From assembly GCA_030180135.1 (NCBI GenBank), contig CM058233.1:107735994-107799993 (forward strand): a stretch of DNA of 64,000 nucleotides, written 5' to 3'. This DNA comes from Orychophragmus violaceus. Taxonomy: Eukaryota; Streptophyta; Magnoliopsida; Brassicales; Brassicaceae. A program made the translations under genes and the position numbers. Every line of letters starts with the position of its first letter. Position 1 is the stretch's first letter. The notes below the pieces were generated by a model. The model worked only from the letters and a program-made list of their open reading frames with translations, searched no databases and was not told the origin of the DNA. Of the stretch, positions 8,878 through 20,771 are shown in pieces.

Positions 8878-11582
8878 TCAAGCTACAAAATCATGTACCA
8901 GTTGTGAAGAACCTTTCCGGTTCTGGCGACTCCCAGGGTTTACATACATCACTTCAGCTCCCGGGATGGTATTTTCGTAAATATCCACCCCAGGAAAGCT
9001 GTTGTACGCATCACTAGACATAGAAACAACATGATCATGTCCTTGAGAATTTTGAAGTCCTAGAGTTAAAGACACACCACCACCACCAAACCTTGACATG
9101 CCAGCCACGTGATATGTAGGCGCAACCGTCATGAACCGCCCACCATCCATTTGGCCGTCCTGGACCATCCCACAACTTTCCACAGTACCATACTCATGTC
9201 CATGATCCTGTTCTGTCCGGTCTTGTGGAATCTCTTGATCTCGATCTTCATCATCAGCAATAACAGGACGTACCTCAGACATTTTCGGTGTATTTTCAGA
9301 GGACGAGTTGGAGTCATTCTCTGTGAACTCCTCTTTATATATTTCCTCCACCATCGGCTTCCATAAACGCACACGCGCATTTATAAACCAGTTTGAGACC
9401 TGACCCCGGCTCAACCCTGTTTGTCTTGCTAGCATGATCTTGTCGGAATCTTTTGGATAACTACACATGTTTCCAAACAGTACTCAGCATTATTCATAAT
9501 GAATCCATGGCACAAAAGATTCAGAAGATACTTACGGGTGAAGAAAATGTTCAAAGAGCCAAGCACGGAGAATCAAAACAGAGTTTTCAGGTAGACCACG
9601 TTGAGGCCTCCAAGCCTGAGGTTGAATGAAACCTCTTTGTTGTCTTAAATGTTGATCAACGTACTTAAGCCGGCTTATTGTCCCAACTCTGTTTCCATCT
9701 GATCCATCTTGTTCTCCTAGGCATTTTCTTGTCACGAGGATTTGTCCGGATATTGCATCTCTTAGGCTACGAAAATGGCGTGAAATGGTTTGAAGAGCGA
9801 GTGCTGTGTATGGCTTGGCGGCTCCATAACCTGCTATTACGTCGAAGGAGGATACAACTATCTGCATCTGCTGGTAATATTGCTTATATCTTCTATCCAC
9901 CTTTACCAAAAATCAAATACAAAATTTCAACACTATTATACACCAAATGATTCAACATTTATGTCTATGGGCTTCCAACCTAAAACCAATTAGTGATAAG
10001 TGGAGTGGCCTATATCCCTTATATATTAAGTGAGATCCCTTCCAACTACCGGTGTGGGACATTATGTCCTAATACGCCCCCTCGAGATAATGATCATTTG
10101 GCCATTAATCTCGGAATATACGGGTTGGATCGACGGCACCGATTATGGGCCTGGGTTGTCGATGATTGGACCAAATTTGGGTCGGATCGGGTTGGACTGG
10201 TGTGGATCGGGCTCTGATACCATGTTAGGGTCTATGGGCTTCCAACCTAAAACCAATTGGTGATAAGTAGAGTTGCCTATATCCCTTATATATTAAGTGA
10301 GATCCCTTCCAATTACCGATGTGGGACATTATGTCCTAATAACATTATGGTTTTAAGAAAATTTAACATTCATTAAAAATCAACTTAAAATATTAAAAAT
10401 TGTGGATATATGTAAAAGAAAAAGAAAACAATTGCAAACAAATAACACTATTATACACCTTTACCAAAAATTAAATACAAAATTCCAACACTATTATACA
10501 CCAAATGATTCAAGATTATAATTTTAAGAATTTAACATTCATTAAAAACAACTTAAAATATTAAAAAATGTGGATATATGTAAATGAAAAAAAAAACAAT
10601 TGCAAACAAAAAACACTATTATACACCTTTACTAAAAATCAAATGCAAAATTCCAACACTGTTATACACCAAATGATTCAACATTATGGTTTTAAGAAAA
10701 TTTAACATTCATTAACAACAACTTCAAATGTTAAAAATTGTGGATATATGTAAATGAAAAAAAAAAAAACAATTGCAAACAAACAACACTATTATACACC
10801 AAATGATTCAAGATTATGGTTTTAAGAAAATTTAAGATTCATTAAAAACAACTTAAAATATTAAAAATTGTGGATATATGTAAATGAAAAAAAAAACAAT
10901 TGCAAACAAACAATTAAAGCCTATAAGAAAGAGTCATTACCTCATCTAACATTGACAAGAGTTTTGTCAACTTGCTTTGCATTTCTTGTCTCTCCGATTG
11001 AGAGATCTCAGCTGGAGGATTCTTGCTTGAGTCTTGAGGGTTCTGATCCGGTTCTTGAGGGTTCTCGTTGTTCTTATCTCCTTCTGTCTGAAACTGCTTC
11101 AGAGCTTTCCTTACATTAACAGCTTCATCTAGAAGTTGTTGAGCAGCCTTGAGATACTTTGACTTGGGAATTGTTCTCACAACATCCAAGTTCTGATTCC
11201 CTCCAGGAAAGCTCTGTGTGGCATACTCATTTTGCTCCGCTCTTGGTGCCATACTTTGATGGCTCATTTGATGAATTCCAGGGAGAATCTGTGAACCGAG
11301 GCTAAGGGACAATCCCTGACTGGTCTGGTGAACTCCCGTAGCGCTCATTAGCTGGAAAGCGCTCCTGTCACTCGCTTGATCTCTCCAAGAACCGAAATCT
11401 TGAATGTCCTGCATTTGTGAAATTCCACCAAATCTTGAAAGTACTTGCCTCTCTTGTGAGGCTGAGACATTGTTAGCTTCAGTTCTTTCTCTGCCGGCTA
11501 GTTCCTCTGAGTAAGAAACTGTTTGGTTCATGTGGATCATTGCGTTTCCGGGAAGAAACTGATTTTCTGGATAATTCTCCAT
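8878..11582 (-). CDS. BLH6: BEL1-like homeodomain transcription factor 6 (BLH6) orthologue
   Basis: Three coding exons on the minus strand: 11582-10941, 9900-9536 and 9460-8878. They give 529 residues, close to Arabidopsis BLH6 (about 532). Domains: SKY box at about 141-157 (SKYLKAAQQLLDEAVNV); BELL domain at about 197-265; TALE homeodomain at about 312-374, with the Pro-Tyr-Pro loop formed across the second intron and WFINARVR in recognition helix 3; ZIBEL-like GLSLSLG near the N-terminus and VSLTLGL near the C-terminus. Translation starts at 11582, because the frame upstream reaches only a GTG. An acceptor (gatag) just 5' of the ATG and a donor near 11910 suggest a 5'-UTR intron. Family members pair with KNOX proteins; BLH6 with KNAT7 restrains secondary-wall lignin genes. 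Intron 1 (9901-10940) is enlarged by repeats and a TRIM. Confidence 0.93.
9901..10915. repeat. Tandem repeat of about 168-bp units in BLH6 intron 1
   Basis: Four related units contain, in order, ctttaccaaaaat, cactattatacaccaaatgattcaa, ttttaagaaaatttaacattcatt, aaaattgtggatatatgtaaa and caattgcaaac. Units begin at about 9901 (split by a 387-bp insertion), 10459 and 10627; the last (from about 10800) lacks its first 40 bp. The spacing between the full units is 168 bp. The start of each full unit copies the 3' splice-site region of the intron (minus-strand ...ttggtaaag before the exon at 9900), so acceptor-like sequence is present more than once. Confidence 0.85.
9955..10346 (-). mobile_element. 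TRIM-type miniature LTR retrotransposon in BLH6 intron 1
   Basis: The element at 9960-10341 has two direct repeats of about 110 bp (about 9960-10074 and 10231-10341; both contain tctatgggcttccaacctaa and gtgggacattatgtcctaat) around a roughly 150-bp interior. On the minus strand, a primer-binding site TGGTATCAGAGCCC (10222-10209) follows the upstream LTR. It matches the 3' end of initiator tRNA-Met. A purine tract (minus of cgccccctcgag at about 10075-10086) precedes the other LTR. The target duplication is ACATT, at 9955-9959 and 10342-10346. Removing the element restores the neighbouring tandem-repeat sequence exactly. Confidence 0.88.
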
Positions 11583-12903
11583 CCCCACCTATCAATGTAA
11601 TGTTTTCTTGGATCAGTTGAGTTCCATAGTCCTTTGTCCTGTGATCAGGTCATAGAAGTAGCAGCCTTGAACCTTCAAATTAAACACAAACTTGAGTTTT
11701 TCATCACTCATCAAAACGGATCCGTCAAAAAAAATTCCACCATGTTATAAGAACTTAACTAATGGAGGAAATACCTGAAATTAAAGACAGGTTTAAAACA
11801 CAATTGAGACAGAGCTAAAAAAAACATGTAAAGATTTCATCATGTTTTGAATTTGTGGCTATGCATGCAATTCAAAAGATGTAAGCAAAATCCCGAGATG
11901 AGAAAAGTTACCTGGTATCAACTGCTGCCTGCTTTGTTGAAGAAGACAAGCCAAAATTTAGAGGGAACTTAAAAAAAAAAAAAAAAATAGAAGAAGAAAA
12001 TGATGATCCTAAAATTACAAAAATGTGAAAGATGTTATTTTCTTTTCTTCTAGTGAAATATAATTTGAATTCAACATCTCATCAATGTCACACGTGAAAG
12101 ACCCATATCATTCTCTCCCTACTCAGAAGAAGAAAGCCAAGAAAAACTTTTTTATTTCTTATTTAATATAGAATAAAGGAGAAAAATATATCATTTAAAA
12201 ACTTTATTTTCTGAAGAATCTTGCTTCAGAAGGCCATAATCTGGTTGGTGCATGAACATCCGGCTTCAAGCTTCTTTGCTTGTTGAGTCTTGGAGTCAAG
12301 TCATTGGTAAAGGGAAATAAAATAAATGTATGGTTAAGGAGTTTCAATCCTTAACAACCAGTTGGTCGACCTAAACCCCTCTCTTCATCTTTCTCCTAAC
12401 CCTAAACCTAATCCTTGTCTTTATGTTTTCTCATTTTCAGTATTTTTATTTTGTTATTTTGAAACTACATTTGTGGACTGTGTTAGTCCAGAGGAGCCAA
12501 TAGTTGCATACAACTACTATCAAAGAAATAAGGGTCCCAAAGAAATAACAAACACAACTTTTTTTTCTTTCTGTAAACACCATAAGTGCCCGTTTCCCCC
12601 CCACTGAGTTTTGTCTTTTTGTTGGAACACTTTGTAGTTATTTATGGATTGGTACTTTTCTTTCAAATGTTTTCTAATTCTAGCATTTATTTTGTTTGCT
12701 GGACAGAAGTCTAAACTCTAGTATTCTAACTTGGTAAAATCTAAAATTTCTTTAGCTGTTTTGTCAATGAAATTAATAATTACTGACAAATATAATTCAA
12801 AAAATACATTATTGATTGGTGGGGTATGATTTTGATCTCTCTTAGCTTAGTAATAGAGTGGATCTTGCGTGTTCTTGTTCTTCAGTCTACATCTCGTGCC
12901 AAT
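11583..12903. other. BLH6 leader/promoter and intergenic DNA
   Basis: The minus-strand leader of BLH6 probably includes an exon at about 11913-11970 ending in a CAG|GTAAC donor, spliced to the gatag acceptor at 11589. Beyond about 12000 the sequence is AT-rich and I see no gene. Short open frames at 12362-12607 have no recognisable features. Confidence 0.45.
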
Positions 12904-13636
12904 CAGTGGCGGATCCAGAACGTAATTTAGCATGTGGCACAACTACAATATAAAATTTATTAAATATAAATTTATTAAATGATACTATGGTTGTAAAAAA
13001 AATTACACTAATCATCAAAAAATCAGGTCTTATTTTAACTCAAAAAAAATTAAGCCAAATAAAAAAAAGATTAAACATCTATTTTTCGTAAATGCTAAAT
13101 ATTTATTTTTCGTAATATTAATATAAACTTGAGTCGACTAAAAACATAATTGTATATTGCATATAGTTATTTCATCTTTATAATAATGTGTATTAATTTT
13201 ATATGAAATACCAAAACAAAAAAATAATATAAAACTTAACTTAAAATCATCATAAAAAAAAAATTATTTGTTTTACTCTATAAAATGTTTTTAATTTAAC
13301 CTAAAAATAGTCTAATATTAAACGAAAGAGTTTATTAAAAAAAAAACAATTGTACAGAGAGAAAAAAAGGAGCAAATAAAAGCTTTATAAAAAGCTAAGG
13401 AAAATAGAACGAAAGCATTTATGGAAAGGTGGAATATAATAGAAAAAAGTTTGTCTAATAAGGAAAAAGAAACAATAAAGGATTCGAACTTCAGCTGACT
13501 GGGGCACAAATGACGCAGGATACCAAATTAGCCATTGAATTTCTTTTAACTCTTGTTCAATGGATGAAAAATATATAATTTTAGTATGTGGCACGTGCCC
13601 ACTATTCCAAAGCGTGGATCCGCCCCTGGTGCCAAT
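12896..13636. mobile_element. hAT-like non-autonomous transposon (725 bp, 8-bp duplication)
   Basis: The termini CAGTGGCGGATCCAGAACG (from 12904) and CGTGGATCCGCCCCTG (to 13628) are inverted repeats. They are flanked by the identical 8-bp sequence gtgccaat at 12896-12903 and 13629-13636. The 8-bp duplication and CAG...CTG ends are characteristic of hAT elements. The interior is AT-rich, with no transposase frame visible. Confidence 0.9.
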
Positions 13637-14476
13637 TGTTCCTTTGAAGTGTTTTTTTTTTGTGTGTGGTGATGCGGCTTGACATATTGAATTTATTGTT
13701 TATGCTCCAGTTATTTTCGTCCTTCTTTTGTTTTTCGCTTTATTTACTTATGTTTCAAGTATTATTCATTTTCTTTGGTTAGTATGTGGTCTGGAAAGTT
13801 ATGTCTTGGTCGGCTTTGTTTCCCGTTAATTTTTGGATTTTCTCTTATAATTCTTTGAATTTTATATTTTATTTTGTATTCATCCTTGGTTAATACAATA
13901 ATCCTAGAGAAAAAAAAGAAGACTAGAGGCCGACAGAAGAGTTAGTTCTAGGCAGGCATGAGCTTTAGACTTGAGAGCATCAACACAAGATGTAAAAGAG
14001 GAAAAGAAACAGGAAGTTGAGGGCAAATTTGTGAAGAACACAAAAATAGTAGGGTGTAGATAGAAATAGAGGAAAATTTGTCTGAATCGGGGACAGATGT
14101 TGCAGCGAGAGGGTCAGAGTCAGAGGTGAGGAAAGAGTCAGAGAGAGAATCTAATGGGTGGGATACAAAGCGAGAGATTTTGTTGGGCCAAGAGAGCTGT
14201 AATGTCCCGACGTGCCTTGTCATTCATTCTACAGTGTTATATTATGTTCATACCTTTCCTCATTTGGTAAAAACTTTGTCGGAAACTCATTAAGCTTTAT
14301 ACGGACATATGGGCTTATATTACCAAAGCCCAAATCAGTCACAGTGGGCTACATACCCATATTGAGAATTCACCAAATTCTCTTTGTCTAAGATACAACA
14401 AAAGTTTAAAACCAACATTATATCAAACTCCTTTTACCTAGACAGTTTCCTTAGCTCATTACAACAACAACAACTC
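13637..14476. other. Intergenic region between the hAT-like element and SSR16
   Basis: No gene is supported. The sequence just beyond 14300 is the likely 3' flank of the minus-strand S16 gene. It contains two TGGGCT-type motifs near 14308 and 14346, but no gene start follows them. Confidence 0.4.
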
Positions 14477-15520
14477 CTAGTTCAAGATTTCACCTGTGAT
14501 GGGTGAAACATGGTGGTTTGTGGATTGCTGTCCGTTTCTGGAACCTACTATGACCATTGACTTTGGTGGGATCAAACCGGCCCTGAAAAGCATATTTTCG
14601 ACCGAGTCTGTTGGTTGAGCTCCAACCGATAACCAGTACCTGCAAAGAGAAAGGAGATCAGAGATAATAACTCAACCGTCACAAAACCATATGTACAGAG
14701 AATCATTGGGAAGTTAAGTTAAGATACATTTTGAAATCATACAATCAAAACCAAGCTTCATGGAAAACTTGCAATAGATCAAAGAGAAGATAATGATTGT
14801 TTCCAACGACTGGAGAGGACTATGTTAAAAGGAAAACAGAGACACTACTTAGTGATGCAATTAGGTCCAGACATGGCCGACCCCTGAGATTTAGCAGATC
14901 ATAAACATTTTAGTGATACTTCAAACACAAATAATCTCTCCTTGGGGAATTGTTACATTAGAGAATACAATCTAAACACTTGCTCAGCATCATGACCTTA
15001 CAGATAGACAAGAAAACGCAATCCGTAGCTATATATCTACAATTGGATGCTCCAGTCTCGTAGATTAATCTAAACATGTTAAAGTTTTCTTCACGGTAGC
15101 ACTTCAAATTGGAAGAATCACTGGATAGTGTCGACAAATATAAAATAGTCATGAATTTTCACATCTAATAACCCTAAATATACACGCAAACAGGAAATTG
15201 AATATGATAGAAGAAAAGATAAATAGAAGGTAGAGTCAGCCATACTTGATTCTGTCGAATTTGAGGCTCACTCTTTTCGCATCGTCTTTCGCTGAGGAAA
15301 ATATAAATCAAATTTATCTAAGCAGAGAAAACGATATTAATTGGATTTTATGAGAAGTTAGGAGGGTAGAGGAGAAGGGATTCGAACCTTGTAGTGGATC
15401 ATAAAACCCTAAAACCTCGATTTGTTTGCCGTCCCTCCGCGATTTGTCATCGGCGGCAACTACACGATAGAAAGGTCGATTTTTGCAACCAAAACGCGCG
15501 AGCCTTATCTTCACCGCCAT
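14477..15520 (-). CDS. SSR16: 30S ribosomal protein S16 (bS16), plastid type, SSR16 orthologue
   Basis: Three exons on the minus strand: 15520-15388, 15291-15246 and 14639-14477. They give 113 residues, the length of the Arabidopsis protein. The N-terminus MAVKIRLARFGCKNRPFYRV is the hallmark bS16 start, followed by DGKQIEVLGFYDP, LKFDRIKYWLSVGAQPTDSV and FRAGLIPP. The reading frame closes cleanly across both GT-AG introns, with the Lys-Tyr-Trp triplet straddling intron 2. bS16 binds 16S rRNA and is needed for assembly of the bacterial-type small subunit in organelles. I assign the plastid form by order (AT4G34620). Dual targeting to mitochondria is reported for S16 family proteins; this sequence alone does not settle it, and no separate presequence is seen. 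The C-terminal tail after residue 90 is variable and Ser/His rich. Confidence 0.93.
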
Positions 15521-16363
15521 TTTCAGCTGCTCTCTGCTTGAAAATTGAGATACGGAGAAGAAGATGAGTGAGGTTTAAGCTGGGTTTTGGCTTTTCACCC
15601 CTATCCATCCGCATTCTATATATCCCAGCTGAACAACAAGTATCAGAACTCCGCAACGTTCTACAGTCATGTAAGTGTACTACGTGCCGTTTAAGTTATT
15701 ACAAACGGCATGTCTTACTCCGCAACTCCCAAATTTAGTTTGAAGTAATTTGATTATAAAGGTAACCTAATTTGGATTTGTAAATATTTTTTTTTTTAAA
15801 TGTGATATTATAAAACAAAAAACATTACTTCAACTTTTGTTTTTTTTTTGTTACACATATAATAAAGTTATCTCAAGTCTCACTCAACCACCCACATGTC
15901 GAAATTCATAGTGATGCGTAACATCCAACGAGAATGACTGTTAAAGCAAGCAGCAACATTCATAGATTTGTCAAGCATGCAAAGATAACCTGATTAACCA
16001 CCACCAAACGAAAACTTTCTAGCAATGATTCTCCGCTAAAGTTTAGATAATCTTTCTCAAATCTATGGTTCCACATGAGCTTCGTCATCTGAATCCAACA
16101 TTACTCAAATATGCTAACACAAGATCCATAACCTGATTAATATCGCAGTTACCTGTTTCTGATCAGCTAATGACAATGTCGTGATCTCTGACGAAAGATG
16201 TAATTCATGTACAGTGATTTTCACAGAAATCAGATTTACTTAGAATCAAAAGGATAAAGGATTTACTACCATTTACACATCAACTAACCCAGAAACTGAG
16301 GAATTCTAAACCGGAATCAGCCATGACTAGGGTTCTTGATTATTGAAGAAATCATCCATGATC
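15521..16363. other. Intergenic: S16 leader and 3' flank of the acidic-protein gene
   Basis: Contains the minus-strand leader of the S16 gene (to about 15660) and then AT-rich DNA. I see no gene. An overlapping minus-strand frame at 15447-15656 is a shadow of the S16 first exon region. Confidence 0.5.
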
Positions 16364-16975
16364 TCAGCACTTGAACTTCAGGCCGAGACCATGCTTACCA
16401 CGAACGCAACCAGGTTTCAAGTGGGAATACGGAGACGTCTTCGAGGTTAAGACCTTCGAGATTGCTCTTTTCCCCAGTTTCCTCATCCTCTGTCTCCCCA
16501 CCTTCTTACTTACACTCCAAGGCACGAGTTCTTCGTCGAGATCATAGGAATCGTCGTATTCACCATCATCAACACCGCGATCTTCGTCACCGTCATCATA
16601 ACAACCATCGCGATTAACATAGTCTCCGAACGTTATACCTAAAGAATAAGGAGAACCACCACGTAACAACACCATCCGCCGCTGAGTCCATCCAAGGTCT
16701 TTATCATCAACTTCATCGTTATCGACATGAAGATCGGCTGGGAGTTCACCACCGTCAGCCTCAGGGATAATCTGTGGCGGCAGAGAAATGACAGATGGTG
16801 AGACAAAGGAAGTGTCGTCCAGAGATATGACGTCGTCATCGGAAAGACTATCGACGGAGAAAGAATCGTCAGAGTACTCGCCGTCAGAGTGGTTAACAAC
16901 TTCCCAGAGATCGATATCGTCTTCCTGATTGAGAATGAGAGGAGACATGGTGATAACCCTGGATCGAATCGCCAT
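16364..16975 (-). CDS. Acidic protein of unknown function, AT4G34630-like
   Basis: A single-exon 203-residue frame in the position of AT4G34630. The first 140 residues are strongly acidic and Ser-rich, with runs such as DSLSDDDVISLDD and YDDGDEDRGVDDGEYDDSYD. A conserved-looking middle segment, DLGWTQRRMVLLRGGSPYSL, separates two acidic blocks. The last 45 residues are basic (GRQRMRKLGKRAISKVL ... GKHGLGLKFKC). No catalytic motif, signal peptide or membrane segment is visible. The acidic/basic split suggests a nuclear or RNA/chromatin-associated protein, but this is inference only. The start at MAIRSRV is favoured because it is the first ATG; a second Met lies at residue 10. Confidence 0.8.
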   Translation of the reverse strand: MAIRSRVITMSPLILNQEDDIDLWEVVNHSDGEYSDDSFSVDSLSDDDVISLDDTSFVSPSVISLPPQIIPEADGGELPADLHVDNDEVDDKDLGWTQRRMVLLRGGSPYSLGITFGDYVNRDGCYDDGDEDRGVDDGEYDDSYDLDEELVPWSVSKKVGRQRMRKLGKRAISKVLTSKTSPYSHLKPGCVRGKHGLGLKFKC

Positions 16976-17568
16976 TTCGAGATTTTGATTTCAGTTTTAA
17001 GACTGTTTGATCGTTCATAGGAGGAAGTTACCCTTTAATAGAGGCAAAAACAGGGAGAACCACCGTGTGATATCGTGTAGTTAAACTGTGGAGGATACGT
17101 AATTTAAACCAATTATAGTTGCACACGTCATCTTTCGTTTGCCATGTCAGCGTGTTTCCCAGTAAAGTGATTAATTGTAACTATAAATAGATCTCATCCA
17201 CTAATGATAGGAATTAGGAAATACCTTTCAACAAAAAAATATATAATCTCTTTTTTTTTTAATTAAAGAATAAACATTAAAAATGTGAAGCAGCAAGTCC
17301 TTTGTTTTTATCGATGTATGAATAAACTGACCTCAAAAAAATCCTAAATTAGAATACTCGCTGGCCGAATCAGATGGATCCACATCGCAGGTAAGAGGCT
17401 CCCTGCAAATTTCTGAAACTGCTTGTTTTCAATCTGGTCTCTGATGAATCTCAGATCGTCGCAGGAAATAAGTTTTTGAATTTGCTTTCGTTCGCCAACG
17501 ATTACGGCATTGTTGCTCACTGATTCCGGAGGAAGACGCCGTTAAAAGGAGATTGTTCTTCAGAAACG
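16976..17568. other. Divergent promoter region between the acidic-protein gene and SQS1
   Basis: About 590 bp separates the two divergent starts. It holds the SQS1 5' leader from roughly 17370 on, where the sequence becomes less AT-rich. I cannot place a definite TATA box or transcription start. Confidence 0.5.
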
Positions 17569-20500
17569 ATGGGGAGCTTAGGCACGTTTTTGAGATATCC
17601 TGATGATATATATCCGCTCCTCAAGATGAAACGAGCGATCGAGAAAGCTGAGAAGCAGATCCCGCCTGAGCCACACTGGGGTTTCTGCTACTCGATGCTC
17701 CACAAGGTTTCGCGAAGTTTTTCTCTCGTCATTCAGCAACTAGGTACCGAGCTTCGTAACGCTGTACGTTTCCACTCTCACTCTCTCACTCTGCCTTTTG
17801 TCTCGAAAACCATACTCGATCGATACGTTTGTGTGTTAGAATTTGTATCAATGTGTTGGTTTGTGGAGGAAGCCACATATCTGAACTCACATTTATTGTG
17901 TATGGCGGCGATGATTGGCTTTATCTGTAGAACAATGACTTCGATTTAGAGTCTGTGTGAGCATCAGTAAATGCAGATTGATTTTCTTCAATTGAGAATC
18001 TATAGTTTCTGGAAATTTTCTTATATACATCTTGTGCTATATCATATGAGTTTTATTGGATAATGCAACGCATATAAGGAGGTTTTTGGTTCATTGGTTC
18101 CTTCACAGGCCATTAATATAGCTCTGTCCAATCTTGCAGTATCTCTTATTCAATTACATTTTCTTTATGTAGGTGTGTGTGTTCTACTTGGTTCTTCGAG
18201 CTCTTGATACCGTCGGTTAGTGTCTCTTAACTATGCTTTCAACATCACTTAGACTTGATGAGGCTTCTCCAATATATTCAAACATTTTTTTTTGGCATTG
18301 TATTCATGTTGATTCATCATTCTTCTGCCGCTAATAGCTTAAACTTTTGCCTCTGCAGAGGATGATACTAGCATACCAACGGATGAAAAGCTGCCCATCC
18401 TGATAGCATTCCACCAGCACATATACAATACTGACTGGCACTATTCATGCAAGTTTCAAGAGTCTCTTTACATCTCGTTCTGTCTTCACATGCCATCAAA
18501 TTTCTACTGTTTAACTTACAGATTGTAATCATTGAACTTTAGGTGGTACGAAGGAGTACAAGGTTCTAATGGACCAATTTCACCATGTTGCTGCAGCTTT
18601 TTTGGAACTTGAAAAAGGGTTAGTTCTATACTATATGCACGTCTGTTCTGTTTTAGAATTTTTCTGCTGTTTTAGACTTTTTCTACTCTGATTTATTGTT
18701 TGAATAACTGAATTTGTTGTTGAAACTCTAATCTGCTTTCTGAGTATACTAATAATTGTTATTCATAACATATACCTTCGTATATGAAGGTATCAAGAGG
18801 CTATTGAGGAAATTACTAAAAGAATGGGTGCAGGAATGGCCAAGTTTATCTGCCAGGAGGTATGTGATACAAACATATTTGTTGTGTGGATTTATTTTTG
18901 AGTTATGGTGACAAGTTGGATTGAACTAGACTGGGGTCTATGTTTCATTTAGAATCGTGAAATTATCAAAACTTATTTGCGTGTTGAAATGACTTTTTGT
19001 ACCGATCCAGTTTTCCCTGATATGCGTAGGTAGAAACTGTTGATGACTATGATGAGTACTGCCACTATGTTGCTGGCCTTGTGGGTTTAGGTCTGTCTAA
19101 ACTCTTCCTAGCTTCAGGATCAGAAGTTTTGACGCCAGATTGGGAGCAGATTTCTAATTCAATGGGTTTATTTCTTCAGGTATGACCATGTATTATGACG
19201 TGTAGAATGTTTATTCCTCAAATCTTTGTAACCTTTCACAATTTATATCTTTGAATAATTTGTAAAACTGGTCATATATGCAGAAAACAAACATCATCAG
19301 GGATTATCTTGAGGACATTAATGAAATACCAAAGTCCCGCATGTTTTGGCCTCGCAAAATTTGGGGCAAATATGCTGGCAAGCTCGAGGTGCATACTACC
19401 ACTCTGAAGCTCTTTTCTTAGGTCTGATGTTACCCATATTGATTATTTTCTTACCAAAGCTCTTCTCTTTTTGGTGCATTATCAATCATAATGTAGGACT
19501 TAAAATACGAGAAGAACTCAACCAATGCAGTGCAGTGCTTGAATGAAATGGTCACCAATGCTTTGATGCATATTGAAGATTGCCTGAAATACATGGCTGC
19601 GTTGCGTGATCCTTCCATATTTCGTTTCTGTGCTATCCCTCAGGTCAGAGCAATAAATTTTACATATTTTGTGGTTTTCCTATCTAAAATTTTACTTTGC
19701 CTTAAAGTTATCAACTTCTTAATCAAACTATTTTTTATTGATTTTCATGTAAAATGAATTTTGCATTGATATCAAATGCCATGGAAGTTAATATCTCTTT
19801 GCTTGGATGTGTTTCTTTGATCAGATCATGGCGATTGGAACACTTGCGTTATGCTATAACAATGTGCAAGTATTTAGAGGTGTTGTGAAATTGAGGCGAG
19901 GTAAGATGTTTATCTCGAGTTTGGTTTGCACTCCTTAACTTTTATAATCAACAAGCTTGAGAACTGTTACAAGCATTTCGTTCCGAAATGTTGTTTAACA
20001 ACTTTCATTTGTTTAGGTCTTACTGCTAAAGTGATGGATCGCACAAAGAATATGGCTGATGTCTATGGTGCGTTCTATGATTTTTCTTGCATGCTAAAAA
20101 CAAAGGTATGTCATCTGTTATATGTGTCTTCCTTTTACTCTTATTTGTTCTTATAACAAAAAAATATGTTTACATAGGTTGACAAGAACGATCCAAATGC
20201 TAGTAAGACATTAAAAAGACTAGAAGACGTTCAGCAACTGTGCAGAGACAATGGGGTTCTTCATAAGAGGTACATACTTGTCTTTTGTATCTTCTTTTTA
20301 TTTTAGATAATATAGGTCTATAAATTATGCCTGGTCAAAGAAATTGCCTTCTGTTGTTACAAAAAGGATCCAAAGTCTCTTGTCAAATCTAGAACTCTTT
20401 GCATTAGATTAATCTGCTTTTTCGTTTTAGATTTAAATCTCTGTAACCTGATATAGTTAATCCAAGTATTCCAAAAGAATGGGATAAACCTGTTCGTTTT

Positions 20501-20771
20501 GGCTGGGTTTCTGATGAATCTTTCTCTTCTTCTTTCTCTGTCTTTCAGAAAATCCTATGTTAATGACAAAGGACAATCAACCAATCTTTATGTAAGTTAC
20601 AGTTTTCCCTTTCACCACAGAAGTCTATCTCTTTGTTTTTATAGATACAATACTTAATCATCATCCTCAATCTCTACCTGGGAAAAATTGCAGATTGTAA
20701 TGCTTGTGATTCTACTGGCCATAGTCTTTGCATATCTCAGAGCAAACAGAGTGATCAGTGATGAACAGTGA
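17569..20771 (+). CDS. SQS1: Squalene synthase 1 (farnesyl-diphosphate farnesyltransferase), array copy 1
   Basis: Thirteen exons: 17569-17763, 18173-18215, 18359-18448, 18543-18618, 18790-18859, 19030-19179, 19284-19388, 19497-19643, 19825-19900, 20017-20105, 20178-20269, 20549-20591, 20694-20771. They give 417 residues (Arabidopsis SQS1 about 410). The enzyme couples two farnesyl diphosphates to presqualene diphosphate, then reduces that to squalene with NADPH at the ER membrane. All expected residues are present: DTVED (77-81), Tyr171 in DEYCHYVAG, DYLED (215-219) and Phe287 in FRFCAIPQ. A C-terminal membrane helix (about 393-407, IVMLVILLAIVFAYL) ends in a short tail. Intron 3 has a GC donor (T|GCAAGT), while copies 2-4 have GT there. 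This is the only copy in the array with a full catalytic set, so it is the likely sterol-pathway enzyme. Confidence 0.96.

Noticed and set aside
9109..9950. Several plus-strand frames opposite BLH6
   Set aside because: They are antisense shadows of the homeodomain exons, whose minus-strand reading gives a complete, conserved BELL protein.
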